From the NCBI GenBank assembly GCA_038890815.1, contig JAWAFC010000007.1, positions 24,415 through 88,414 of the forward strand: DNA of 64,000 nt, given 5' to 3'. Source of the stretch: JAWAFC01 sp038890815 (lineage in GTDB: Archaea > Micrarchaeota > Micrarchaeia > Burarchaeales > JACRGF01). This document shows, in pieces, positions 42,217 through 51,425 of this stretch (its first letter is position 1; the number at the start of each line of letters is the position of its first letter). Made by a program: the position numbers and the translations under genes. The notes beneath the pieces are model-generated. The model was not told the DNA's origin, searched no databases, and saw nothing but the letters and a program-made list of their open reading frames with translations.

Positions 42217-43203
42217 TTACTCCTCGGCCTCCGGCTTGAGGCTCTGCCACCAACGCAGCATCCATATTGCGGGAATCACCGTGGTGAGGAATATCACCAG
42301 CACGATGATGTGCCATGAGAAAACAGAAAAGCCTGCGAGCGTCGCGAGCGCCTTGTCGCTTTGGATTGGGAAGTACGGGATGCCGAAAATGGTGGCCACA
42401 GTATTCGGCACCACGCTGGCGGTCGCGAGTATGGTGAGCAGGATGGTTATGGCGGTCAGTTTTTTTATCTTCTCGTTTATCCTGTTGCTTATCGCTGTGT
42501 GGTACACGCTGAGGCTGTCCGTCAGCACATCCCGGTAGGTCGCGTTCAAGTCGATGAGGTAAATCAACGCATGATTGATATCATCAAGCGCATGTCCGAG
42601 CATTTCATCCACCTTCAGGAACTTCACCCTGTGCACCTTCAGATCGAAAGCGAATTCCCTTGTGTGCCAGAAGACCTTGTTCGCGAGAAGGAGGGCGCGC
42701 TTCAGGTCGAGCAGTGTCACGATCGCGTCGCTGCCCACCTCCTTGATCACTCTCTCCTCGATGACCTCTACCTCATCCTCCAGCCTGTCCACAAGGTACT
42801 CGAATTTCTTTGTGAGCTCCTGAAGGATGTAGACGATGATAATCTCTTTTTTCACAGCCCGCATGCGCTTTTCCATGGCAGTCTTTATGAAAGAGGCGAG
42901 GATCTCGTCTGCGCCAACTGTTACGAGCATGCGTTCGTTGAAGAAAGCGTACATGCGCCGCTTCTTTATTCCCTCTTTGTAATCGAGCCCGATGAAGACC
43001 ACGCCCGTCCAATCCTCAAGCTCCTCATATGAAGGGTATTCGGCCTCCTCAAGCCTCTCGAAGGCATCGAGCGGGATGCCGAAAGAAGCCAATCCCTCCC
43101 GCGCCTCTTCCTCTGAAAAATCGGCCCAAACCGCCCTGCCCTTACATTCTTTTGCGCTCGGCTGGGGGACTTCGGCGCATTTCCCCAAGTCAAGCACGCG
43201 CAT
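42217..43203 (-). CDS. CorA-like divalent cation transporter, GMN motif absent
   Basis: The 328-aa protein has the CorA layout: an alpha/beta cytoplasmic domain, a long stalk helix (MRAVKKEIIIVYILQELTKKFEYLVDRLEDEVEVIEERV), and two C-terminal transmembrane helices (about 255-277 and 292-314). The selectivity loop between them reads TIFGIPYFPI instead of YGMNF, so the canonical Mg2+ filter is missing. It may transport another ion or be a ZntB-like variant. The TATA-like ATTTAAAA at 43224-43231 is about 21 bases from the ATG. Confidence 0.8.
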   Translation of the reverse strand: MRVLDLGKCAEVPQPSAKECKGRAVWADFSEEEAREGLASFGIPLDAFERLEEAEYPSYEELEDWTGVVFIGLDYKEGIKKRRMYAFFNERMLVTVGADEILASFIKTAMEKRMRAVKKEIIIVYILQELTKKFEYLVDRLEDEVEVIEERVIKEVGSDAIVTLLDLKRALLLANKVFWHTREFAFDLKVHRVKFLKVDEMLGHALDDINHALIYLIDLNATYRDVLTDSLSVYHTAISNRINEKIKKLTAITILLTILATASVVPNTVATIFGIPYFPIQSDKALATLAGFSVFSWHIIVLVIFLTTVIPAIWMLRWWQSLKPEAEE

Positions 43204-43260
43204 GTCTGCCCATCCGATTCCCCATTTAAAAACTTGACCCGTGGCCGCATCCGCCCTTGT

Positions 43261-43273
43261 TGAACATTGTTCA
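43261..43273. promoter_or_regulatory. Palindrome in the corA/glnA intergenic region
   Basis: TGAACATTGTTCA is a perfect 5-3-5 palindrome upstream of both divergent promoters. A half-site GAACATT recurs at 43303-43309. Confidence 0.35.
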
Positions 43274-43338
43274 TTTTTTTAGCAGATTTTACTTTATTCA
43301 TCGAACATTTGCACGCTTGGGATAAACTATATTAATAT

Positions 43339-43358
43339 GTTTTCCAGAAATAGAAAAC
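43339..43358. promoter_or_regulatory. Inverted repeat between glnA TATA and start
   Basis: GTTTTC and GAAAAC form a perfect 6-8-6 repeat between the TATA-like CTATATTAATAT and the ATG at 43369, where a repressor could block transcription. The NrpR consensus of methanogens has a GGAA-N6-TTCC form, which this does not match exactly. Confidence 0.35.
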
Positions 43359-43368
43359 GGGTGGTCTA

Positions 43369-44706
43369 ATGGCGGGAGAGGAAACAAAACAGAAGATTTT
43401 GAAGGACGTGAAGGAAAAGGGCGTGAATTTCTTCCAGCTTCGTTTCGTTGATATTTTTGGAATACCCAAGACATGTGAGATTCCCATCAAGAGGCTGGAT
43501 GAGGCGCTCGAGGAGGGCTTCTGGTTCGATGGCTCCTCCATTGAGGGCTTTGTGCGCATTTTTGAAAGCGACATGTTCCTTAAGCCAGACCTTTCCACCT
43601 ATGCCACGCTCCCCTGGACTGGCCACAAGGTCGCGCGCTTCATCTGTGATGTTTATGTTGATGAGAAGACGCCATTTGAGGGCGATCCGCGCTATGTGCT
43701 GAAGCGCGCGCTCGCCAGGGCGGCCGAGCTTGGCTTTGACTACAAGGTGGGGCCAGAGCTCGAGTTCTTCATTTTTAGGGAACAAAATGGTGCAGCAAGC
43801 CCCAGCCTCGTTTCGGATGCCGCAGGCTATTTCGACCTCGACCCGGTCGACCTGTCCGCGGACTTCAGAAGGGAGGTGATCATCCAGCTGGAGGCCATGG
43901 GCCTAACCGTCGAGATGGGTCACCACGAAGTCGCGCCGGGCCAGCACGAGATTGACTTCAGGTATGGCAATGCGCTGAATATCGCCGACCAGGTGATCAC
44001 CTATAAGCACACGCTGAAGACAATGGCGAAGAAATATGGCCTCTACGCTTCCTTCATGCCCAAACCCATCTTCGGGGTCAACGGCTCGGGCATGCACGTG
44101 CACCAGAGCCTGTGGAAAGGGGGGAAGAACGCCTTTTTCGATGCGAATGACAAGTACAAGCTCTCCAAGGTCGCCCGCTCCTTCATAGCCGGCCAGCTCA
44201 AGCACGCGCGCGAGTTCTGTGCGGTCACCTCGCCCACCGTGAATTCATACAAGCGCCTTGTGCCGGGCTACGAAGCACCCGTCTATATCTGCTGGGGGCA
44301 GATAAACCGCTCCGCGCTCATCCGCGTTCCGCGCCACATCGCCGGCAGGGACTCCTCGACGCGCGCCGAGCTGCGCTGCCCCGACCCGAGCGCAAATCCC
44401 TACCTCGCATTCGCAGTCATGCTGGCAGCAGGGCTTGACGGCGTGAAGAACAACCTCACACCGCCCGAGCCCGTCGAAGAGGATGTGTATCATTTTGATG
44501 AGGCTAAGCTCAAGGCGCTCAACATTCCATGCCTTCCAGGCTCGCTCGAGGAGGCGGTTGAGGAGCTCGAGAACAGCAAGCTTATGCGCGACGCTCTTGG
44601 CGAGCATGTGTTCGCCAAGCTCATCGAAGCTCAGCGAGAGCAGTACAACGATTACAGGTTGCGCGTGACGCCGTGGGAGCACGAGAAGTACTTCACCGTG
44701 CTGTGA
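43369..44706 (+). CDS. glnA: Glutamine synthetase
   Basis: The 445-aa type-I enzyme makes glutamine from glutamate, ammonia and ATP. Landmarks: VDIFGIPKTCEIPI, FDGSSIEGFVRIFESDM, GPELEFFIF, MPKPIFGVNGSGMHVHQSLW, NRSALIRVPRH and DPSANPYLAFAVMLAAGLDG. The length fits the GSI-alpha form without the adenylylation loop. The ribosome site is GGGTGG 7 bases before the ATG. A perfect inverted repeat sits in the leader. Confidence 0.95.
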   Translation: MAGEETKQKILKDVKEKGVNFFQLRFVDIFGIPKTCEIPIKRLDEALEEGFWFDGSSIEGFVRIFESDMFLKPDLSTYATLPWTGHKVARFICDVYVDEKTPFEGDPRYVLKRALARAAELGFDYKVGPELEFFIFREQNGAASPSLVSDAAGYFDLDPVDLSADFRREVIIQLEAMGLTVEMGHHEVAPGQHEIDFRYGNALNIADQVITYKHTLKTMAKKYGLYASFMPKPIFGVNGSGMHVHQSLWKGGKNAFFDANDKYKLSKVARSFIAGQLKHAREFCAVTSPTVNSYKRLVPGYEAPVYICWGQINRSALIRVPRHIAGRDSSTRAELRCPDPSANPYLAFAVMLAAGLDGVKNNLTPPEPVEEDVYHFDEAKLKALNIPCLPGSLEEAVEELENSKLMRDALGEHVFAKLIEAQREQYNDYRLRVTPWEHEKYFTVL

Positions 44707-44783
44707 CCACGCAGCGCTTTTCAGAAACTCCGCGCAAGGTATAAAAAGAGGAAGGAGGGCGCAACCGCGCCCTTTCAAAACAG

Positions 44784-44999
44784 CTATGCGTTCTTCAGCC
44801 TCGCGCGCGCCACATAGCCGGCCTTGTCTATGTAGTACATCCAGCCGGGTTCTTTTGTGATTTTCTCTGTGCCCACCCTCTTTTTTGTTCCTCTGGGGTT
44901 GTTCCTCATCGGCGCGCGCCAGACATAGCCGTCCTTTCCAACATAGTAGAGGTACCCTTCCTCCCTCTCAATCTTTTCTTTTCCTATTCTCTGTCCCAT
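44784..44999 (-). CDS. Small two-repeat protein, unknown
   Basis: The 71-aa protein starts MGQRIGKEKIEREEGYLYYV and has two copies of a YYxxKxGYVxRAxM/L unit (GYLYYVGKDGYVWRAPM and GWMYYIDKAGYVARARL) preceded by EKI. Basic and probably beta-rich. GAGGTGG lies just before the ATG. No function known to me. Confidence 0.65.
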   Translation of the reverse strand: MGQRIGKEKIEREEGYLYYVGKDGYVWRAPMRNNPRGTKKRVGTEKITKEPGWMYYIDKAGYVARARLKNA

Positions 45000-45109
45000 C
45001 CAATCCACCTCACACGGCGCGTGGGCGCCCTCGGAGGTGGTTTACATCCCTGATTTAAATACATTTCGCCCGACGATAACGCCTTTAAATACCCCGGAAA
45101 AATCGTGTC

Positions 45110-46513
45110 ATGCGCCCCATCGCCGCGCTCTTGCTTCTCGCCTTGGCGGCCAGCGCGGCCTCTCTCGACGAGCTCATCGCCGCCTACATGGATTTCAACG
45201 AGAGCGCACGGGCGCTTGCACTCGATGGCAATGCCTCTCTCGTTCTCATCAACGGCATTCCCTCGTTCATCGCATTCACCGACGCAGAGGGGAACGCCTC
45301 GCTCCTCACGGAAGAAAATGAAATCCGCGCGCGCCTGTCCGCCTACGCGCACGCAGCCAACCGCTCGCCCTCGCTTCTCCTTCCCGCGCCCGCGCAGTCC
45401 GCGCGCCTCGCCGCCCTCCTGCTGGCTTTTAATGCCTCGCGCGAGCCTGCCGAGAGCGAGTGCCGGCGGCTCATCGGCATAGACAGGTATCCCTGTAGCG
45501 ACTTCGAGAGCTGCCTGGCTTCGTGCTATACGCCGATCTGTCGCGGGCTCGCGCTCGATGCAGGTCCGCCTTTCGTTCATAGCATTGTGGATTACTCGCG
45601 CGCGCTCGCGGCCATGGATGCAGAGCTCAATGCCGCGCTCGATGCCATCCGTAACCTCCCCAACGCCACGACGCCCGCTTCCCACCAGCTTGAGCGCGCG
45701 CTCTCCTCCCTTGCCTCCCTGCGCGCGCTCGCGCTGAAGAGCATCTCTCTCAACCCGCTTTTCCTGGCCACCGGCTACTACTTCTGCCCCCTGCCGGCAT
45801 TCAACTATTCCGCGCTCGCCGAAGCCGAGCAGGAGGTTGGGCTGGCTCGGACAAAGCTTCTTCTCATTCTCGCGCCCGAAAACGTGAGCGCACAGGTCTA
45901 TGCCGAAACTGAAAGGAGGGAAGGCTGGCGAGCGCGCCTGCTGGCCTGCGCCAACAACACAGAGGCCGCAATAGCCAACATATCCGCCTTTGCCACGCGC
46001 TTCGCTTCCCTCCAAAGATTTTCCGAAATCCGGAACTTCACCGACCAGCTCGAGCAGGCCGCCGACAAAATTGACGGCTCGTGCAGACAGCATGCGTTCG
46101 ATGCCTCTGACCAGGCTTTTGTCGACTTCGCTCTGCTCTATGCGAACGCCACACAAGCCGCAGACGCCCTCCTTCAGCGCCTGGCCGCAGCCGAGGCGCG
46201 CATCGCCGCTGTGCGCGATGCGGTCGCGGCGCGTGCCTCGCTCGGTGAAAATGCGACCGAACTCAACACAACTCTCCTTCTCATAACACACGATCTCGAC
46301 AAAGCCACCAGCTCCTTCGAGCTCGACGCGGTGGAGAATGCCCTTGCGACGCTCGAGTCTGCCCTGTCTGCCGGCCAGCCCGCGCCCGCAGGCCCGCCAT
46401 CGAGCTACATCCCCGAAAGACGGAAGAAAAGCGGTTTTGACTGGTGCGCGTGGGTGGCGGCAGGCGCTGCGCTCGCCGCGCTTGCCTGGCTCTTGCTGCA
46501 CCGGAAAAGATAA
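45110..46513 (+). CDS. Secreted, C-terminally anchored helical protein
   Basis: The 467-aa protein has a signal peptide (MRPIAALLLLALAASAA), a small domain with Cys pairs (RYPCSDFESCLASCYTPICRG), long Ala-rich helices, and a C-terminal transmembrane segment followed by LLHRKR. The topology is outside with a short cytoplasmic tail. No family recognised. The ATG lies 18 bases after CTTTAAATAC (leaderless). Confidence 0.7.
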   Translation: MRPIAALLLLALAASAASLDELIAAYMDFNESARALALDGNASLVLINGIPSFIAFTDAEGNASLLTEENEIRARLSAYAHAANRSPSLLLPAPAQSARLAALLLAFNASREPAESECRRLIGIDRYPCSDFESCLASCYTPICRGLALDAGPPFVHSIVDYSRALAAMDAELNAALDAIRNLPNATTPASHQLERALSSLASLRALALKSISLNPLFLATGYYFCPLPAFNYSALAEAEQEVGLARTKLLLILAPENVSAQVYAETERREGWRARLLACANNTEAAIANISAFATRFASLQRFSEIRNFTDQLEQAADKIDGSCRQHAFDASDQAFVDFALLYANATQAADALLQRLAAAEARIAAVRDAVAARASLGENATELNTTLLLITHDLDKATSSFELDAVENALATLESALSAGQPAPAGPPSSYIPERRKKSGFDWCAWVAAGAALAALAWLLLHRKR

Positions 46514-46538
46514 AAAAAGCCGATTACAAGAACTGCTT

Positions 46539-46814
46539 GTGGATGAATTCGAGCAGAGGGTTAGTGAGCTGGAAGTGGCTGCCCGCGCGCAGGCCGACCA
46601 CGCCTTGAAACTCATAAAGCTCACCATACAGGCCTGGGAGGGTGATGCGAAGCTCGCTGACAGAGTGCGCCAACTCATGACATGGCAGAATGAGCTCAAA
46701 GCCTGGAAGAAAAAACACTCCGAAACGCACGATGTCTATGAGCGGTATGCGCGCATCCTCGAATTCATCAAGCTCTGCAACAGATTGGGTGGCATAGAGT
46801 GGGAAACCAAATAG
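46539..46814 (+). CDS. Small coiled-coil protein
   Basis: The 91-aa helical product (VDEFEQRVSELEVAARAQADHALKLIKL; AWKKKHSETHDVYERYARILEFIKL) is expected to form a coiled coil. No ATG is available; the GTG at 46539 lies about 21 bases after GATAAAAAAAG. It overlaps the following 1540-aa gene by 16 bases, so it may be its partner. Confidence 0.55.
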   Translation: MDEFEQRVSELEVAARAQADHALKLIKLTIQAWEGDAKLADRVRQLMTWQNELKAWKKKHSETHDVYERYARILEFIKLCNRLGGIEWETK

Positions 46815-49800
46815 AAAAAAGGCAGCAGCAGCTTCCTCCTCCGCTATTAGATGTAGATAAACTTATCATAAAAATACTTGAAAACTTGCGCAGGGCCCTT
46901 GGCACCGAAGGCCTGCAGTCCCGTCTGCCCTCGCGGGAGATCATCACACAGCTCCTCACTGATGCGCTCAATGGGAAAAAAGAGGCAGTGCAGCTTCTAA
47001 CCGAATCACTGCTCGCTTACAATTATTTGAGCTTTTCAGTCCCAAAGGAGCTAAAGAAATATATCGAGGACAGGCTTGCGGCGGACATCGGGCAAATCAA
47101 CAACAGCATCGGGAAGGCTGTTGAGATGGCCAACGCGCTGAAGGAGGGGTTTGCGCCGCAGAGCAATCTGCCCGAGCCGCTCGTGAGATATGAAAAAACC
47201 GAGCATGAGAAAATATTGGCCTCCCTCGGTTACAAGCTCGAAATACATATAGGGTTAAATGCGGCAGGCGAGGCGTTCCGCCATCGCGTGTGGGTGAATA
47301 CGCAGAACGGCGAGGTCGTGGTGGAAGCGCTGCTTGCTGGAGTTCCCGCGGACAAGCTTGAACAGGCTGTGGCAGAGAAAGCTGTCTCATTCGGCGAATA
47401 TTCTGCATTTTTCAATGTCATGTTTGTGGGCGAACCTGCTGGCTATCACAGATATGCAGTGCGCGTGAGTGATGCTTTTTCATTTGCATCACCTTTCCTG
47501 GCGAGTGAGCTGAAAGCCATTAAGGAGATATCAACAAATTATAGAATGGCCCAAAGCCTTCTCCCGTACTCCGCTCAGCTCGCAAAACAACTTGAAAAAA
47601 ATATAATGCAGCAAAGAGGGGATTTGTTAAACGATGCGCGTGCGCTCGCCCCTCCCGGCTCACAGCCTCGTACTCTCTTCTTGATATCCGAGAGTGGCGG
47701 TTTTGCTTCCATATTGTACTATCACAGTAAAGACGAGGAGGGGAGAGAAAGGCTCGTGGTTGTGGAAACGGTGCCCAGAGGTTTCAAAAAGCCTGCCGTG
47801 CGCGTGTATAGGGGGTGGGAAGATTTTTTTGAGCACACCATCCTCCCGAACGGCATTGTCGTTGCCGAGGGGGTTGAGCCGGAGAGGGCATTCATAAAAT
47901 TCCCGGAAAGTTCTGTCGAAAAAATCATGTCGCTGCTCGGCTTCGCTGCTATGGGGCTTGCTATGATGCCCGAAGCGTTCGGCACAAAGACATTGGCTGC
48001 AATGCTTGCAGTGCCCACTATGATGTATTTTCTCATTCACTCGGTGGAGGACATAATTGACAAAGCGAAGAGAGAAAAGATATACCTGACCGACATCGAA
48101 CTCCACCGCGACATCGGCATGCTCCTTCTCACTGTTATCACAAGGGGGAGGGCTGGGGCAATCCTGCGCGGACTCGGTCTTGGGCTATTCATCGAAAGTG
48201 ACGTGCGGGAGGGAGATGAGGTGCTGAACAAGCTGTTCGATGAATATCAGAACCTGCCGGAAAAGGAGAAAAAAGAATACCTGGTGAATGTGATACTCCC
48301 GCAGATTGCTGTTCTGTGCGCGAACTTAGCGCTCAACTTTTATTTTACTGAAAAAGAGATAAAAAGCGCGGGAAAACTTGTACCGACTGAAAGGACCATT
48401 AAGTTGAAACCGACTCGTGTCATTGAGTTGTGGAAAAAATGCGGTAAAATAAAAAACTATGAGGAATACAAACGATATTATGATGAACTGCTGAAAGTTT
48501 TTAATGGGAACGAAGTTGAATTGGAAAAAAACCTGAGAAGATACAGCTATGACCCAAAACGACTTATCGAAGAGCTGGCGAAGCCGACCCGAGCGCGGGA
48601 TGGAACGCTGGGGAGGGAGGCTGCCGAAAAATTGTTTGCCCTCAACTACCCAAAGCTCGCAGAAAAATACAAAATTGTAGGTGTGATCACTATAGACCTG
48701 GACAAGGCCGGCAATCTCAACAATCTTTACGGCCCAGGTGCTGAGGAAATTTACACCGACATATACAGACAGCTGGGCATAAGGTTGGAGGGAATAAAAA
48801 AGCGCTACAACGCCGAAATCATCGGAATAATACGGAGCCCTGCTTCTGATGAACTGCGCATAGTGGTTTTCTCAAACGACCCGCAGCTCATGCAAGTTAT
48901 CGCTGAAGAAATGGGAAAGGCCATTTCTGAAATCCCTAGAATTCCAAATGATCCACAAAATATCGCGCGCAATCACTCAGCCAAAATAGGGGTAAGCTAT
49001 ACACCAACAAAAGCGGGTGAAAATCCATACAACTTGCTCTATTCGCTCATAAGCGAATCCGACAAGCTTGTGGTGGAGCTGAAACCAGAAGGGCCTGGAA
49101 CTAGAGTTAAGACGGGAAAAACAAAAACCATCCGATCGTTGGAAACCTTCAAACCTATACGGGAGAACCTGGACCCACGATTCTCCCAGCCTGTTTTAAA
49201 CGAGAGCGGCCTAGCCCTTGTACTGAGGAATGAACCAAATGCATTTGTTGTCGTGGTAGACACAAATCATTTTACGGCGGCCACAGTACCACCATTGCGG
49301 CTGAGCGGAGGCCTTAAACGGATGAACAGCATTAGCTATGAGGCGGGCAATGCCTACCTTCGGCTTCTCGCGGAGGCCTATGTAAATACAGCAAAAGAGA
49401 TTGCCGAGAAATATGGGACGAAGGCATTCGTTTTCAACATTGGAGGCGACAGGTTTGGAGTAGTGTTCGTGGGCGAGTATTCCTCGAGGATAACTAATGA
49501 TTTTATTGCGGCTTTTAAAAGCAGAATAAAAGGCGCGAAAATAGCTGGAGTAAATATAGCCGAAGAGATTACGTTCTCTTTTGGTGTTAACCCCAACCCG
49601 CGCGAAATCCGAGATATTTACGAAGCATTTTCGGCTGCCGCTACACAAAGAGCAGGCGGGGGGATAGCCCACGTTGGCGAATACAATACCTCCCTAAATA
49701 GCCTATGGCTACGCATGCTCGCCCAGCTCAAAGGGATTTTCAATGAGATGTATTACAAAGAGCCAACAAAAGCAATTCAGACATTCAAAGAAATTATGGG

Positions 49801-51421
49801 GGAGGATGCCTTTCAAAATTTCATTCTCGATACCGAAATTGAAATCAAAGAGATAACCCTGAATTTGGAATTGGTCAGAGGGCTGACTGCTGAGAGATAT
49901 GCAAATGCCATTACAAGGGCGCTGATGAAATTTTTTGATTATGCTGTCCCTCCAGAGATAGACCCAATGTTTGTTGCTTTTCTAAAGGGAGAAACATCTC
50001 AGGGGCGTGCTATCATAGACTACCTGCGGATGTGGGAGAACAGTATCCGTAGAAAAATAGAAAAAGGCGAAGGATTGACCCATTTAGAAGAGAGGTTCAT
50101 CAAGAACATCCAGCGCTCTTATGTTTTGCGTCTTACTAGCGAATTATCTGAGTTCGAAAAGGCTATTGTGCTGGCTGTCACTGACCCCCAAAGAGGACCA
50201 CTCTATCTTATCGAACCCCCCATGCAGACGCTTGCACCAGAAACGCTCTATTCGTATCTCAGAATTCCTCCCGAAGAAAGGCGAAGGAGGATGGTTTCTG
50301 TTTTAATGCAGATCTCTGACGATTTTGAAAAATTGGAGCTCCTTTCCTACTTCAATCAATTTGAGGGAAAGCTTTCATCCCTCGGTTTCGAGAGGGCGCC
50401 TCAAATTCGGCCTGGAGAACTGGTACGCCTCTATTCAAGAGAGGAAGTGCTGAAAGTGTTAGAAAAACCCATACCAGCCAGCATCATCTCTGTAAAATTT
50501 GAGGACAAAGAAGGGCCTTTGACAGAGATGCCTCAATATATTTTTAATTATGTGGTGGGCTCTGGTGAGTTCCTCGCCCATTTTGGCGAATTTAAAATGG
50601 TGCTGGCAGAGTACCTAAATGTGCCTGAAGTTGATGTGAAGAAGATAACTTTTTTGAAAAGGGGTATTGCCGGTGGGGTATTTTTTGTTGAGGCAGAATA
50701 TGGCGGAAAAACCTATTCCCTTGTGGTAAAACAGAGGCCTTATGAGGCGGATGTATTCGGCTCCGAGCTGGTCAGAAAATTTGCACCGGAGCTCCCAGTG
50801 CCTCACACCGCAGGTTTTGAGATCAAAGGCATTCGGATAGTTGTCGAGGAGGCTTATCGCCCTATTTTGTTTGAGGAGTTCGCGCAGGTAAAGGGTATGC
50901 CGGTCGAAGAGCTCAAGCAAGAGATACTCAAACAGAGATTTCGTTTTCTTGCTGTGGAATACCTTTTAGGCCTGCACGATGGGCACCATAACAATTACAT
51001 ACTCACAGAGAAGGGCTTGGTGCGCATTGACTTAAGTGAAACAATGGAGACATCTCAGCTAGTCTTTAACCTTTGGAGGTTTCTCCAACGCTCCCGTATA
51101 GATATACCCAGAGAGATGCTCCCGGAGCTCGAGAGGATTTTTGTAGAGGAATTTAACCGAATAGCCGCGCAGAAAGATGAAATTCTCAAGTTTGTGGAAG
51201 AGGCCATACGCAAAGGCATAAAAACTGGTTCCTATACACCCTACTGCAATTCACTTTCAGGCGAGTATAATCTTTATCCAATCACCTCAAACGATCTTAC
51301 TGCTCTTTCTGGTAGGCTGTCTGAAAATCCATATGAAATATTCCAACAAAAAATAATCCGAGGACTTAGAGCTTGGGGGCTACAATTGCCATTACAAAGC
51401 ACAACGCTGCCCGCGCCCTGA
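46799..51421 (+). CDS. Membrane protein with two GGDEF/palm-like domains and a kinase-like domain
   Basis: The 1540-aa protein has an N-terminal alpha/beta region, hydrophobic helices (about 372-420, 440-465, 493-515), a first palm-like domain (about 628-740; IDLDKAGNLNNLYG, then ASDEL at the GGDEF position), a second palm-like domain (about 812-960; VVDTNHF, then GGDRFGVVF near 882), a helical linker, and a kinase-like C-terminus (about 1260-1500). The last has a glycine loop (KRGIAGGVFFVE), a VVK lysine, LHDGHHNN (catalytic D and N, about 1390) and RIDLSE (DFG-like). It could make a nucleotide product and phosphorylate a target. AT-richer than its surroundings. Confidence 0.7.
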   Translation: MGNQIEKRQQQLPPPLLDVDKLIIKILENLRRALGTEGLQSRLPSREIITQLLTDALNGKKEAVQLLTESLLAYNYLSFSVPKELKKYIEDRLAADIGQINNSIGKAVEMANALKEGFAPQSNLPEPLVRYEKTEHEKILASLGYKLEIHIGLNAAGEAFRHRVWVNTQNGEVVVEALLAGVPADKLEQAVAEKAVSFGEYSAFFNVMFVGEPAGYHRYAVRVSDAFSFASPFLASELKAIKEISTNYRMAQSLLPYSAQLAKQLEKNIMQQRGDLLNDARALAPPGSQPRTLFLISESGGFASILYYHSKDEEGRERLVVVETVPRGFKKPAVRVYRGWEDFFEHTILPNGIVVAEGVEPERAFIKFPESSVEKIMSLLGFAAMGLAMMPEAFGTKTLAAMLAVPTMMYFLIHSVEDIIDKAKREKIYLTDIELHRDIGMLLLTVITRGRAGAILRGLGLGLFIESDVREGDEVLNKLFDEYQNLPEKEKKEYLVNVILPQIAVLCANLALNFYFTEKEIKSAGKLVPTERTIKLKPTRVIELWKKCGKIKNYEEYKRYYDELLKVFNGNEVELEKNLRRYSYDPKRLIEELAKPTRARDGTLGREAAEKLFALNYPKLAEKYKIVGVITIDLDKAGNLNNLYGPGAEEIYTDIYRQLGIRLEGIKKRYNAEIIGIIRSPASDELRIVVFSNDPQLMQVIAEEMGKAISEIPRIPNDPQNIARNHSAKIGVSYTPTKAGENPYNLLYSLISESDKLVVELKPEGPGTRVKTGKTKTIRSLETFKPIRENLDPRFSQPVLNESGLALVLRNEPNAFVVVVDTNHFTAATVPPLRLSGGLKRMNSISYEAGNAYLRLLAEAYVNTAKEIAEKYGTKAFVFNIGGDRFGVVFVGEYSSRITNDFIAAFKSRIKGAKIAGVNIAEEITFSFGVNPNPREIRDIYEAFSAAATQRAGGGIAHVGEYNTSLNSLWLRMLAQLKGIFNEMYYKEPTKAIQTFKEIMGEDAFQNFILDTEIEIKEITLNLELVRGLTAERYANAITRALMKFFDYAVPPEIDPMFVAFLKGETSQGRAIIDYLRMWENSIRRKIEKGEGLTHLEERFIKNIQRSYVLRLTSELSEFEKAIVLAVTDPQRGPLYLIEPPMQTLAPETLYSYLRIPPEERRRRMVSVLMQISDDFEKLELLSYFNQFEGKLSSLGFERAPQIRPGELVRLYSREEVLKVLEKPIPASIISVKFEDKEGPLTEMPQYIFNYVVGSGEFLAHFGEFKMVLAEYLNVPEVDVKKITFLKRGIAGGVFFVEAEYGGKTYSLVVKQRPYEADVFGSELVRKFAPELPVPHTAGFEIKGIRIVVEEAYRPILFEEFAQVKGMPVEELKQEILKQRFRFLAVEYLLGLHDGHHNNYILTEKGLVRIDLSETMETSQLVFNLWRFLQRSRIDIPREMLPELERIFVEEFNRIAAQKDEILKFVEEAIRKGIKTGSYTPYCNSLSGEYNLYPITSNDLTALSGRLSENPYEIFQQKIIRGLRAWGLQLPLQSTTLPAP

Positions 51422-51425
51422 GTCG

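Noticed and set aside
46799..51421. Identification of the 1540-aa protein as a true Cas10
   Set aside because: No HD nuclease domain, no zinc finger between palms, no CRISPR array or other cas gene in the window.
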